Shown piece after piece: positions 8,504 to 17,254 of a stretch of 64,000 nucleotides of DNA. The stretch spans positions 2,604,001 to 2,668,000 of the forward strand of contig NZ_CP047204.1 in assembly GCF_030408735.1 (NCBI RefSeq). The letters run 5' to 3'. Made by a program: the position numbers and the translations under genes. The notes beneath the pieces are model-generated. The model made no database searches. It was not told the origin of the DNA and saw nothing but the letters and a program-made list of their open reading frames with translations. The stretch's first letter is position 1; each line of letters begins with the position of its first letter. This DNA is from Corynebacterium faecale (lineage in GTDB: Bacteria; Actinomycetota; Actinomycetes; Mycobacteriales; Mycobacteriaceae).

Positions 8504-9793
8504 CTAAGAAGCCATCACATCGTGCAGCATGATGGTCTGGTCACGGCCAGGGCCGACACCGATGTAGGAGAACCGTGCCCCGGAGAGTTCCTCAAGGCGG
8601 CGGACATAGTCCTGGGCCTTCTGCGGGAGTTCCTCGAAGGTGCGGCAACCGGTGATGTCCTCGTCCCATGCAGGCATGGTCTCGAAGATGGGCTTGGCGT
8701 GGTGGAATTCAGACTGCGTCATGGGCATTTCGTCGAAACGCACGCCATCAACCTCGTAGGCGACACAGATCGGGATTTCACCGATGCCGGTCAACACATC
8801 CAACTTGGTGAGGAAGTAGTCGGTGAAACCATTGACGCGGGATGCGTAGCGGGCGATCACGGAGTCATACCAGCCGCAGCGACGCTTGCGTCCGGTGTTG
8901 ACGCCGACCTCGCCACCGACGGTCTGGAGGTACTCGCCCCATTTGTCGAAAAGCTCGGTTGGGAACGGACCTGCACCAACGCGGGTGGTGTAGGCCTTGA
9001 TGATGCCCAGGGTGGAGGTGATGCGGGTCGGACCGACACCGGAACCAACGCAGGCACCGCCGGAGGTCGGGTTGGAGGAGGTCACGAACGGGTAGGTGCC
9101 GTGGTCCACATCCAGCATGGTGGCCTGGCCACCCTCCATGAGAACATGCTTGCCTTCATCGAGTGCCTGGTTGAGCATCAGGGTGGAGTCAACCACCATC
9201 GGGCGCAGGCGGTCGGCATAACCCAGGAAGTACTGGACGATCTCCTCGGCCACGATGGCCTTGCGGTTGTACATCTTGACCAGGGTCTGGTTCTTCACAT
9301 CCAGTGCGGATTCGATCTTCTGGCGAAGAATGGACTCATCAAAGATGTCCTGCACGCGGATGCCCACGCGACCGACCTTGTCCTGGTAGGTCGGGCCGAT
9401 GCCACGTCCGGTGGTGCCGATGGCACGCTTGCCCAGGAATCGTTCCTGCACCCGGTCCATGACCTGATGATAAGGAGCCACCAGGTGGGCGTTGGCGGAG
9501 ATACGCAGGCGGGAGGCATCTGCACCGCGGGCCTCGAGCCCGTCGATCTCCTCGAAGAGTGCCTCCAGGTTAATCACGACACCGTTGCCCAGGATGGGGA
9601 CGGCCGTCTCGGAGAGGACACCGGCGGGAAGGAGCTTCAGCTCATACTTCTCTCCGCCCACAACAACGGTGTGTCCGGCGTTGTTGCCGCCATTGGGCTT
9701 AACCACGTAGTCGACGAGTCCGCCGAGAATATCCGTGGCCTTACCCTTGCCTTCATCGCCCCATTGGGCGCCGACAATAACGATTGCAGCCAT
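8504..9793 (-). CDS. purA: Adenylosuccinate synthase
   Basis: A 429-residue enzyme joining IMP and aspartate with GTP hydrolysis to form adenylosuccinate, the first committed step to AMP, in the cytoplasm. The N-terminus has the phosphate-binding [11 protein letters not shown] loop with catalytic Asp13, then NNAGHTVV with the catalytic His near residue 41. Further motifs are [13 protein letters not shown], the Asp-binding TSSNPTSGG block and [13 protein letters not shown]. Length is normal (about 430). It has its own terminator downstream and is divergent from the gene at 9902. The ribosome-binding site is weak. Confidence 0.97.
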   Translation of the reverse strand: MAAIVIVGAQWGDEGKGKATDILGGLVDYVVKPNGGNNAGHTVVVGGEKYELKLLPAGVLSETAVPILGNGVVINLEALFEEIDGLEARGADASRLRISANAHLVAPYHQVMDRVQERFLGKRAIGTTGRGIGPTYQDKVGRVGIRVQDIFDESILRQKIESALDVKNQTLVKMYNRKAIVAEEIVQYFLGYADRLRPMVVDSTLMLNQALDEGKHVLMEGGQATMLDVDHGTYPFVTSSNPTSGGACVGSGVGPTRITSTLGIIKAYTTRVGAGPFPTELFDKWGEYLQTVGGEVGVNTGRKRRCGWYDSVIARYASRVNGFTDYFLTKLDVLTGIGEIPICVAYEVDGVRFDEMPMTQSEFHHAKPIFETMPAWDEDITGCRTFEELPQKAQDYVRRLEELSGARFSYIGVGPGRDQTIMLHDVMAS

Positions 9794-9901
9794 TGGTTTA
9801 CGTCACTTCCGATCCGTGAAGTTGGAGCATGCGCGAGTCTACGCACTTCGACGTTATTCCATACTACTAGGCACCGGGCCGTTTCCCGGAATTGAAATAC
9901 T

Positions 9902-10765
9902 ATGGTTAGAGATATGCGTCTTCTGGTTCTGCGTTGTGAAGCCCCCTCAATCACCGATTTTTCGGAAGCTCCGGTGGTGCCGGAGGTCTTTGACCTCCCG
10001 GCTGTGCCCACGCGGCGTGACTTAAAGATGCTTGACGATGCCGCCTTCGACGTCCTCCCCCACGACCCGACCCCCTCCCTGGATGAGATCGCCAAACAAC
10101 CTGATGTGGCGCACCTCGGCACACCGCAGCCCGCACCCCAACAGCCTGACCGGATCCTGCGCGTGGTGGTGATTGGTTCCGATGCCGCCCTGTCCGCTGT
10201 GATCACCCGTTTGATGCGTGCAGATAATCTCTGGGCAGAGGTGGGCTATGTGCCCCTTGGTGATTCCACCGCAGCGAAGAACTGGGGCCTGCCCACCGAT
10301 CCTTCTCAGGCGCTGGCGTTCGCCCTGACCGGTGCTGTACGGCCGGTGCCCACCATCCGTGATGACGCAGCCATCGCCGTGGCTGGTTCTGCCTCCATCA
10401 CGGAATGGGAGCCGGGTGAGATCACCGGGGAGATCATCGTGGATGACCGCGTGATCATTCGTCATGAAGCCTCCCCGAAGTCCCCCCGCCGCGGCGTCTT
10501 CGGCGCCCGGCTGGTTCCGATGATGGATGCCCCGGGGATCGCGGCGGTCACCATGGACACACCCCTGCCCGGCACTGAGATCAGGAAAGGCCTGCTGAAG
10601 AGGCCGACGGGCACCGTAATCCCGGAGAGTCTGTCCACGGGACGTGCCCTCCAGGCCGGTGGCCCATCGCTGCGGGTGACAGTGGACGGGGTGCCCCGCA
10701 AGCGGGCGGTTGAACGTGTCACCTTCTACCGCCATCTGCGTGACCTGCAGATAGTCAGGCCTTAG
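9902..10765 (+). CDS. Conserved protein of unknown function, possibly diacylglycerol-kinase-like
   Basis: A 287-residue cytoplasmic protein. After an acidic, Pro-rich N-terminal stretch (to about residue 75), a region begins RILRVVVIGSDAALSAVITRL with a predicted Rossmann-like strand-helix start. An EWEPGEITGEIIVDD segment and a C-terminal basic part (GVPRKRAVERVTFYRHLRDLQ) follow. The overall strand pattern recalls the lipid/NAD-kinase fold, but the GGDGT motif of active kinases is absent, so a catalytic role is doubtful. I do not recognise a named family with certainty. ATG 9902 was used; ATG 9914 is an alternative. The stop overlaps the convergent FUSC gene by 4 bases. Confidence 0.6.
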   Translation: MVRDMRLLVLRCEAPSITDFSEAPVVPEVFDLPAVPTRRDLKMLDDAAFDVLPHDPTPSLDEIAKQPDVAHLGTPQPAPQQPDRILRVVVIGSDAALSAVITRLMRADNLWAEVGYVPLGDSTAAKNWGLPTDPSQALAFALTGAVRPVPTIRDDAAIAVAGSASITEWEPGEITGEIIVDDRVIIRHEASPKSPRRGVFGARLVPMMDAPGIAAVTMDTPLPGTEIRKGLLKRPTGTVIPESLSTGRALQAGGPSLRVTVDGVPRKRAVERVTFYRHLRDLQIVRP

Positions 10766-11940
10766 GCCTCCTCGTCCTCCTCGACCCACACCTCAGGCGG
10801 GTAGGCGGGGCTGTCAGAGGTGGGCACCAGAACCGCCACGGAGGATTCCCTGGACATGCCACAGATCTGCAGTAGATCCACGATGATTGATCTCGACTGG
10901 GCCAGGATCACCTGCGCGGAGAGGACACGCCCCTCCGCGATGTCGGTGCCCACGCGCGCACCCAGATGCCGCAGTCGGCGTACCAGTTCGGGGATCTCGG
11001 TGGCTTCGCTGATCTCACGGTGTCGTTCGTAGAGATCGGAAAGGCTCAGGGCGATTGCTGCGATCTCTTCGATGACTTCGATCTGATCCGTGCTGACCTC
11101 ATCCCCGTCCTGGGTCAGCACCAACGCCCGGCGTGCGAGCACACGACTGTTGCGGATGGAGTTGTCCACCGGTGAGAGGATTCGGAACAGGGATCTGATC
11201 CGCCCACGGTTGCTCCAGAGAAATGGGGATAATGTGGCCTGTTCCTTGCCCGAGGAGGCGGCGGTCTTCAGTTTGTCCACATCCGTCTGGGAGTTACGGA
11301 TTGCTCGCAGGGCCTGGTCCAGGGCGCGGGAGTCTTGTCGTCGCAAAGCATCAGCCACGTCGTCGAGCACACTGGAGACAATGCCCAACACGTTGGCCAC
11401 CTCCTGCCGGCCGGCGCGCAGCGGCGAGGACGGCAGGAGCGCGATGACCAGGATGCCCACCACACCGCCGATGAGGGCATCGACCATGCGGTCCAGACCA
11501 CCGCCTTCACTCGGCGGCAGGATTGTGGCGATGAGGATGCCGCCGACCGCCATCTGGTTGCTCACCAGAGGGGCCTTGGACACGAATGAGGCCACGGTCA
11601 GGGCGGCGAGCACCACCAGGAATATCTGCCAGTATCCCGATCCGATCTGCATGACCAGCAGATCACCGAGGCCCACGCCCAGGGCACACCCCAGGGTCAG
11701 TTCTGTGGCGCGTTTGACCCGGTCACCGCCGGAGAGACCGAGGATGATCACGCAGGCCATGGGCGCGAAGAAGGGCTGGGGATGGCCTGCAACCTCCACC
11801 GCGAACCAGAACGCGACACCCGCGCCGATCGCCGATTGCAGAATAAACATCACGCGTGACCGGACGCGGATGAGGCGGTTGCGGAGTGAGGTGTCTATCT
11901 CATGGAGTCGGGCAATGGTCCCGAGCTTCTTCTTGGCCAT
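10762..11940 (-). CDS. FUSC/aromatic-acid-exporter-type membrane protein
   Basis: An inner-membrane protein of about 392 residues. It has about six hydrophobic segments between residues 30 and 170 (AIGAGVAFWFAVEVAG, FFAPMACVIILGLSGGDR, ALGVGLGDLLVMQIG, then two more) and a long cytoplasmic C-terminal helical domain (about 180-370). This is the FUSC/YccS/ArAE layout. The family is linked to efflux of organic acids, but the substrate is unknown. I place the start at ATG 11940 (MAKKKLG) instead of the upstream GTG 11973. TACTGT lies 7 nt before 11940, and the GTG lies inside the fda terminator stem. Confidence 0.75.
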   Translation of the reverse strand: MAKKKLGTIARLHEIDTSLRNRLIRVRSRVMFILQSAIGAGVAFWFAVEVAGHPQPFFAPMACVIILGLSGGDRVKRATELTLGCALGVGLGDLLVMQIGSGYWQIFLVVLAALTVASFVSKAPLVSNQMAVGGILIATILPPSEGGGLDRMVDALIGGVVGILVIALLPSSPLRAGRQEVANVLGIVSSVLDDVADALRRQDSRALDQALRAIRNSQTDVDKLKTAASSGKEQATLSPFLWSNRGRIRSLFRILSPVDNSIRNSRVLARRALVLTQDGDEVSTDQIEVIEEIAAIALSLSDLYERHREISEATEIPELVRRLRHLGARVGTDIAEGRVLSAQVILAQSRSIIVDLLQICGMSRESSVAVLVPTSDSPAYPPEVWVEEDEEA

Positions 11941-11963
11941 GGAATCAACAGTAGTGTCATTTG

Positions 11964-12016
11964 AAAAACGCACACGTCCGGTCCCCGAAAATTACCCATC
12001 GGGAACCGGACGTGTG
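11964..12016 (-). terminator. Terminator of fda
   Basis: Arms CACACGTCCGGT (11971-11982) and ACCGGACGTGTG (12005-12016) pair perfectly over 12 bp, with further inner pairing. Five T residues follow on the minus strand at 11964-11968. It separates fda from the FUSC gene and argues against the GTG start of that gene. Confidence 0.85.
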
Positions 12017-12048
12017 GTGAATCAAATGTGGTGCAGGAGCGCGGTTTT

Positions 12049-13083
12049 CTACTTCGCGGTGGTCTTGCCCACGGACTTGAGGTCCTGGCAGGACTCGATG
12101 ATGCGCTCGGACATGGACTGCTCCGCCTTCTTCAGGTAGGAGCGTGGGTCGTAGGCCTTCTTGTTGCCCACTTCACCGTCGATCTTGAGAACGCCGTTGT
12201 AGTTCTCGAACATGTGGGATGCGACCGGACGGGTGAAGGCGTACTGGGTGTCAGTGTCCACGTTCATCTTGATGACACCGTAACGCAGTGACTCCTCGAT
12301 CTTCTCCTTCTCGGAGCCGGAGCCACCGTGGAAGACGAAGTCGAATGGCAGGGCGTCATCGGACAGGCCGAGCTTCTTGCGGGCAACCTGCTGGCCCTCG
12401 AGGAGAATCTCAGGACGCAGCTTCACGTTGCCTGGCTTGTACACGCCGTGGACGTTGCCGAAGGTGGCGGCCAACAGGTAGCGGCCGTTTTCACCGGTGC
12501 CGATGGCATCGATGGTCTTCTCGAAGTCCTCATGGGTGGTGTAGAGGTTGGCGCCAGCCTTGGCCTCAACACCGTCTTCCTCGCCGCCGACAACGCCGAT
12601 CTCAATTTCGAGGATGATGTTGGCTGCCTTGGATTTGGCCAGCAGCTCCTGCGCGATGGCGAGGTTCTCATCGATTGGGACAGCAGATCCATCCCACATG
12701 TGGGACTGGAAGAGTGGAAGCTCGCCGCGGTCAACGCGCTCCTGGGAGATGGCCAGCAGTGGGCGGACGAACTCGTCCAGAACTTCCTTCTGGCAGTGGT
12801 CGGTGTGCAGAGCAACGTTGACGCCGTAGCTCTTGGCAGCCTCGTGTGCGAAAGCAGCCAGTGCGACAGCACCCTTGACCTTGTTCTTCACGCCCAGACC
12901 GGAACCGAACTCAGCACCACCGGTGGAGAACTGGATGATGCCGTCGGACTCCGCCTCAGCGAAGCCCTTCAGCGCAGCGTTGATGGTTTCCGAGGAGGTA
13001 CAGTTGATCGCCGGGAAGGCAAAGCCACCCTCCTTGGCGCGATCGAGCATCTCGTTGTAGACCTCGGGAGTTGCGATTGGCAT
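12049..13083 (-). CDS. fda: Class II fructose-1,6-bisphosphate aldolase
   Basis: A 344-residue zinc-dependent aldolase splitting fructose-1,6-bisphosphate into DHAP and glyceraldehyde-3-phosphate in glycolysis. It carries FAFPAINCTSSETINA at the N-terminus, the zinc-binding HTDHCQK motif (about residues 95-101), the EIEIGVVGGEEDG loop with the catalytic Glu/Asp region, NVHGVYKPG and FHGGSGS phosphate/zinc motifs. Length fits the class IIA enzymes (340-360). GAGGAG lies about 8 nt before the ATG. A strong hairpin follows the gene. Two TGTCT/AGACA inverted repeats lie in its upstream region. Confidence 0.97.
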   Translation of the reverse strand: MPIATPEVYNEMLDRAKEGGFAFPAINCTSSETINAALKGFAEAESDGIIQFSTGGAEFGSGLGVKNKVKGAVALAAFAHEAAKSYGVNVALHTDHCQKEVLDEFVRPLLAISQERVDRGELPLFQSHMWDGSAVPIDENLAIAQELLAKSKAANIILEIEIGVVGGEEDGVEAKAGANLYTTHEDFEKTIDAIGTGENGRYLLAATFGNVHGVYKPGNVKLRPEILLEGQQVARKKLGLSDDALPFDFVFHGGSGSEKEKIEESLRYGVIKMNVDTDTQYAFTRPVASHMFENYNGVLKIDGEVGNKKAYDPRSYLKKAEQSMSERIIESCQDLKSVGKTTAK

Positions 13084-13107
13084 AGAAAGTCTCCTCTATA
13101 AGCTGAC

Positions 13108-13122
13108 TGTCTTGTTCAGACA
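13108..13122. promoter_or_regulatory. TGTCT-N5-AGACA inverted repeat upstream of fda, proximal copy
   Basis: Arms TGTCT (13108-13112) and AGACA (13118-13122) enclose five bases, 25 bp before the fda start codon. The regulator is unknown. The arms match those of the distal palindrome at 13209-13222. Confidence 0.35.
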
Positions 13123-13208
13123 CTGTCATGTCAGAATCGATGTGTGTCGGGACTCCCCCGGACACACGTGTGCGCACCGCTGCAACCACTCAGCTAAATG
13201 TCCGATCT

Positions 13209-13222
13209 TGTCTGATCAGACA
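13209..13222. promoter_or_regulatory. Perfect 14-bp palindrome upstream of fda, distal copy
   Basis: TGTCTGATCAGACA is fully self-complementary. It lies about 125 bp before fda in a 274-bp intergenic region that otherwise holds only a GTGTGTC/GACACAC inverted repeat near 13141. It is a candidate operator for a GntR- or TetR-type regulator. Confidence 0.4.
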
Positions 13223-13357
13223 CCTGCTGTGGTCCCAGCGACTGCCTGCACTCAATTATGCCCGCATCACGCCATTTTTGCGCTGTGATTATTCCCCTAG
13301 TCCAGGCCTTCCCCGAACCTGCAGGTCAACGCGGGTGTTCGCACTGGGAACGGGGGG

Positions 13358-14575
13358 TTAAACCGAACGACCCGTGAATTCATCCCGGTTCCCCGTGACA
13401 TACTCCGCCACCTTGGCAGCAGCCTCCATGAGCATCCAACCGGACAACTGCACCGACAGATCACGCTCATCCACGCGAACCACACTGACGATCTCATTAA
13501 TTCCGGAGGAGCCGATACCGAAGTTCTGGGGCAGGCGGGCATCCGCGGTCCAGTCCGTGGCGAAGACAGGGAGACCATCCACCTCGAGGCGGTGGTTCCA
13601 CACACTCTCCGCAGATTCGATGACCATCCGGGCAGCTTTCTTCCGTGTCTCCCGGTTTGCGGCGGAATCATCCGGCAGGCGAACCGCCACATCCGCGAGA
13701 TAGCGGGCAAGGATGCCCTTGAACAGGCCACCGTCACCATCACCGGTATCCCAGTCGATCACGCCGTGGGGGTTGGCCATGTGGCGGGAGATCGAATCAA
13801 CCAGTGCACGGATATGCGCGATGTACCGGAGTGAATCCTCTGATTTATCGGCATCCCGCCAGCTGCCCACATCGGTGGTGGACACCCCTGACCGTTCCCG
13901 GAGTTTCAGGGCGATCTCCAGGCAGGCTCCCAACGCAACTCCCTGGCAGTAGGGGTGGATGTTGCGGACCAGTTCGGGACCGTGCATCCGCATGCGCAGG
14001 CCATCCATGACCAGGCCATCCATATCGATGAGGTTGTCAAAGATCCAGTCGGTGATCGAGATGGCCTGCTCCAGGCGGTCCGTGCGCGCCATCATGATCG
14101 CGGCCGGCCCATTGGAGGGCACATTGTAGAAGGTTTCCCCGGAGCGCCACGGAAGCACACCGGTGAGGGAATCGATCCCGGCGACGATATTCGACTCCAA
14201 CGGCTTGAGCGCCTTGGGCACCCGGATCTTGCGTACCCGACCGGACCGCCCCATGGCCAGGGCCAACCATGCCTTGTCATCGTAATACTTGTTGGCGGTC
14301 AGCTTCCCCACGTTGCGCACGGCGATGCCGCGCATGGTGTGACGGATGCGATCCCGGCGGGCCTTGGTGGTGCGTCGACGGGCAGCATCGATCAGACAGT
14401 CGAGGTAGTGTGCCTGCCACCAGTAGTGCCAATGGACGAAGAGTTTCTCCTTGGCGTTGGCCGGCCATGCCACATACCCCAGGTTGGTCCGGGGCATGCC
14501 CCAGACACGAGCGGAATGACGCTCGTTGATGGCTGATTCAGCGAGATCAGCGCGGTTGACCCATTTATCTAACAC
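13358..14575 (-). CDS. Glycoside hydrolase family 76-like protein (alpha-1,6-mannanase fold)
   Basis: A 405-residue (alpha/alpha)6-barrel-type protein. Motifs consistent with GH76 are the HWHYWWQAHYLDCLIDAA block (about residues 48-65), YYDDKAWLALAMGR carrying the catalytic Asp pair (about 98-111), and later HPYCQGVALGACLEIALKL. GH76 enzymes cut alpha-1,6-mannan. Corynebacteria have lipomannan and lipoarabinomannan with such a backbone, but no signal peptide is visible, so an intracellular role or another substrate is possible. The start is a GTG directly after an in-frame TAA, with GGAGG 13 nt upstream, an unusually long spacing. Confidence 0.7.
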   Translation of the reverse strand: MLDKWVNRADLAESAINERHSARVWGMPRTNLGYVAWPANAKEKLFVHWHYWWQAHYLDCLIDAARRRTTKARRDRIRHTMRGIAVRNVGKLTANKYYDDKAWLALAMGRSGRVRKIRVPKALKPLESNIVAGIDSLTGVLPWRSGETFYNVPSNGPAAIMMARTDRLEQAISITDWIFDNLIDMDGLVMDGLRMRMHGPELVRNIHPYCQGVALGACLEIALKLRERSGVSTTDVGSWRDADKSEDSLRYIAHIRALVDSISRHMANPHGVIDWDTGDGDGGLFKGILARYLADVAVRLPDDSAANRETRKKAARMVIESAESVWNHRLEVDGLPVFATDWTADARLPQNFGIGSSGINEIVSVVRVDERDLSVQLSGWMLMEAAAKVAEYVTGNRDEFTGRSV

Positions 14576-14663
14576 TTAAATGATTGAGCCTCCGGGACTA
14601 GTGCCGTGGAAAGTAGGTAACGATTAGAAGTATAACGAAATCCTAACTTTCCGGAGCGCTGAA

Positions 14664-15341
14664 TCACCAGGAATCCGCCAGATCTGCGTGTTGTCTGATC
14701 CAGGTGTGCATGGCAATACCCGCCGCCACACCCGCATTGATGGACCGGGTGGACCCGAATTGTGCGATTGAACAGGTCATCAATGCGCCCTCACGAGCCG
14801 CCTCTGTCACTCCAGGGCCCTCCTGCCCGAAGAGGAGAAGACATTTCTCGGGCAGTTCCGCGGTCTCGATCGGTATGGATCCCGGGGTGTTATCAATCGC
14901 CACCACGGTGAGATCATTGCGGAGCGCCCACACCAGGAGCGAATGCACATCCGGATGATGCTCCAGGTGCTGATAGCGGTCGGTGACCATGGCGCCTCGC
15001 CGGTTCCACCGACGCCTGCCCACGATGTGAACGGTGTCCACCGCGAAGGCATTGGCGGTGCGCACCACCGTGCCGATGTTGGCATCATTTTCGAAGTTCT
15101 CGATCGCCACATGCAGCGTGTGTCTGCGCGTGTCAATGTCCTCCACGATCGCCTCGCGGGTCCAATAACGGTAGGCATCCACCACGTTGCGGCGGTCGCC
15201 GGATTCCAGCAGCTCAGAGTCGAAGCGCGGATCAGTGGGACGCGGCACCCCGGGGTTCTCATCCTCCCAGGGGCCTTTGCCCACGCGCGATTCACCCCAT
15301 TCGGTGGGACCCGGAACCGAGGCTGCGTTATCCAAGGTCAA
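14664..15341 (-). CDS. SpoU/TrmH-family RNA 2'-O-methyltransferase
   Basis: A SPOUT-fold enzyme of about 225 residues that moves methyl from SAM to a 2'-OH of tRNA or rRNA. All three SpoU motifs are visible: NIGTVVRTANAF (motif 1, with Arg), LLFGQEGPGV (motif 2) and STRSINAGVAAGIAMH (motif 3). The C-terminus forms the trefoil knot. The reading frame stays open far into pyrE, but the conserved part starts near the pyrE stop. I place the start at TTG 15341, overlapping the pyrE 3' end by 14 bases. TTG 15335 or an internal GTG are alternatives. Translational coupling with pyrE is likely. Confidence 0.8.
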   Translation of the reverse strand: MTLDNAASVPGPTEWGESRVGKGPWEDENPGVPRPTDPRFDSELLESGDRRNVVDAYRYWTREAIVEDIDTRRHTLHVAIENFENDANIGTVVRTANAFAVDTVHIVGRRRWNRRGAMVTDRYQHLEHHPDVHSLLVWALRNDLTVVAIDNTPGSIPIETAELPEKCLLLFGQEGPGVTEAAREGALMTCSIAQFGSTRSINAGVAAGIAMHTWIRQHADLADSW

Positions 15342-15882
15342 GGTCGTCGAGGCCGAGGAGGAAACGGTAGGGCAGACCGGCATCGGCGATGACCTTGTCC
15401 GCACCGGTGTTGCGGTCCACCACGGTGGCCACACCGATGACTTCGGCTCCGGCCTCACGCAGGGCTTCGACGGCGGTCAGCGGTGAGTTGCCGGTGGTGG
15501 TGGTGTCCTCCACCACCAGAACCTTCTTCCCCACGATGTCCGGGCCCTCGATGCGACGCTGCATGCCATGCTTCTTGGTCTCCTTGCGGACCACGAAGGC
15601 GTTGATCTCGCGGCCATCAGCGTGCATGATGGCGGTGGCCACCGGATCAGCACCCAGGGTGAGACCCCCCACTGCGTCGAAATCCCAGTCAGAGGTGGTT
15701 TCACGCAGCAGCTGGCCGATCAGACGCGAGGCGCGGGAATGCAGGGTGGCCCGGCGGACATCAATGTAATAATCGGCCTTCTTGCCGGAGGACAGGGTGA
15801 CCTCTCCGTGGACGACAGCCAGTTCCTTGATCAGTTCCGCCAATTCCGCGCGGAGTTCGACGTTGACATGAGGTGCAGACAT
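15328..15882 (-). CDS. pyrE: Orotate phosphoribosyltransferase
   Basis: A 184-residue type I phosphoribosyltransferase forming OMP from orotate and PRPP in pyrimidine synthesis. It shows SSGKKADYYIDVRRATLH at the N-terminal orotate site, the FVVRKETKKHGMQRRIEG flexible loop with the Lys residues, and the PRPP motif VLVVEDTTTTGNS (about residues 128-140). Length is typical of actinobacterial PyrE. GGAAGGGA lies about 11 nt before the ATG. The downstream SpoU methyltransferase gene overlaps its 3' end. Confidence 0.95.
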   Translation of the reverse strand: MSAPHVNVELRAELAELIKELAVVHGEVTLSSGKKADYYIDVRRATLHSRASRLIGQLLRETTSDWDFDAVGGLTLGADPVATAIMHADGREINAFVVRKETKKHGMQRRIEGPDIVGKKVLVVEDTTTTGNSPLTAVEALREAGAEVIGVATVVDRNTGADKVIADAGLPYRFLLGLDDLDLG

Positions 15883-15946
15883 GAAGCCAGTCCCTTCCCT
15901 TGTTTATTGAAGTAGTCAGTCAAGCATAGAACCCGGGGTGGACACG

Positions 15947-17221
15947 TCAGGAGTTGCGGTCCCAATCCCCAGGTGGGGTGGTGTTTTCATCGGAATCGTC
16001 AAAGATACTGGAGTCACCGTCCAGCTCCCTGATCACCCGGGTGCCGTGGTAATCCCTGGGGTTGGGGGTGGGTCGGCCATCGGCGATGGAATCAACGTCA
16101 TCGGCGCCCAGTGCCCGCGGTTCCACCACTCCCCTGCTCTCCTGCACACCACGCACCGGCATCTGGAGCGGTTCCTCCGGGCGGATCACCAGTGGCTGAG
16201 TCAGATCAACATCTGTCTCCTCCGGCACGGCGGGCTCAGGGTTATCAGAGGCCGGCGGCTGGGAACGGGTGGGATGGAGAAGCCTGAGATCCACGGTTTT
16301 CTCCTGCGGGCGAGGAGGCAGAGTGAAGGAGGCATCGGTGAGCAACGCCAGTGGCCGCAACATATCCTCCCAATCATCGGCGGTGCTGCCACGAAGTGTT
16401 TCAGCCAGCACCCAGTCTGACTCGAACCACACGGCGGTGACCGCCTCCGGCATCGCCTCGAACGCCACCCGCACGCGCTCATCCACGAAGCGTTGCGCCA
16501 CCCCGGCCATGTTGCTGAGCAGTGTGAAACCGGAAAAGGAATCCACTTCCGCCAGGTCATCGGAATCATTGCGAACAGGGTCAACGGCGAGAGTCTCCCG
16601 GCGCGCATCAATGACAACCTCGGAGTGTCGACCACGACGCATCGCCATCACCGGCACCCCGGCGAGATCCACCAGGTGGGTTTCATAGCCTTCCGCCATC
16701 CCGCTGGCCACATCCCGTGCCACCGCACCGGTGGACGCCGCCCCCCTGGACCATTCATCGGTGAGAAAGGCATCCTCGCGGATGAAATCGAAACCGTGGC
16801 GCGATGCCCACTGTTTGCGTTCGCGCCGCTGGCTCCCGGGTAGTGACTGCAAAAAAGAGTGCTTCTCGACGCCCCCCTGGCTCTCCTCCCGCGCCTGGGT
16901 CGGCGCGGGGGCTGGTTCGGGATCCCGGATCTCCAGCTCAGGTTCGGAGACCTCCGGCACTGAGACCAGGTCGGCTTCCATCTCGTTATCGAGGTCCTGT
17001 TCGCCCTCGTCATAACGTGCACTGGCTTTGTCCGGAACCGGAGGAGCCAGGTCTGGTTCAGGTTCTGGGCTCGGTGCAACCTCAGCGCCTGGGAACCGTT
17101 CCGGTTCCGGGGAGGGTGGGGCGTCGACAAGCGTTTTTTTGGAACGCGCATCTGCCGTCCACAAAGCGATACCGGCCGCCAGGATGAGAGCGGCGATGAG
17201 CAACACCAGTGTTTCCATCAC
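15947..17221 (-). CDS. Membrane-anchored protein with Pro/Glu-rich linker, function unknown
   Basis: A 424-residue protein with one N-terminal transmembrane segment (METLVLLIAALILAAGIALW), a basic stop-transfer (ARSKK) and an acidic, proline-rich linker to about residue 125. The globular domain begins RKQWASRHGFDFIREDAFLTDEW and contains two-stranded repeats ending in a low-complexity C-terminal tail. The positive residues after the membrane segment suggest N-out/C-in topology with a cytoplasmic domain. I do not recognise a characterised family. GTG 17221 and ATG 17218 are adjacent starts; AAGGTG upstream can serve either. Confidence 0.65.
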   Translation of the reverse strand: MMETLVLLIAALILAAGIALWTADARSKKTLVDAPPSPEPERFPGAEVAPSPEPEPDLAPPVPDKASARYDEGEQDLDNEMEADLVSVPEVSEPELEIRDPEPAPAPTQAREESQGGVEKHSFLQSLPGSQRRERKQWASRHGFDFIREDAFLTDEWSRGAASTGAVARDVASGMAEGYETHLVDLAGVPVMAMRRGRHSEVVIDARRETLAVDPVRNDSDDLAEVDSFSGFTLLSNMAGVAQRFVDERVRVAFEAMPEAVTAVWFESDWVLAETLRGSTADDWEDMLRPLALLTDASFTLPPRPQEKTVDLRLLHPTRSQPPASDNPEPAVPEETDVDLTQPLVIRPEEPLQMPVRGVQESRGVVEPRALGADDVDSIADGRPTPNPRDYHGTRVIRELDGDSSIFDDSDENTTPPGDWDRNS

Positions 17222-17254
17222 AACTCACACCTTACTGGCATGGGGCTCCATATT

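Noticed and set aside
8474..9895. 473-codon open frame opposite purA
   Set aside because: It is antisense to a clear purA gene and has the composition expected from high-GC codon bias on the other strand. There is no ribosome-binding site or domain.
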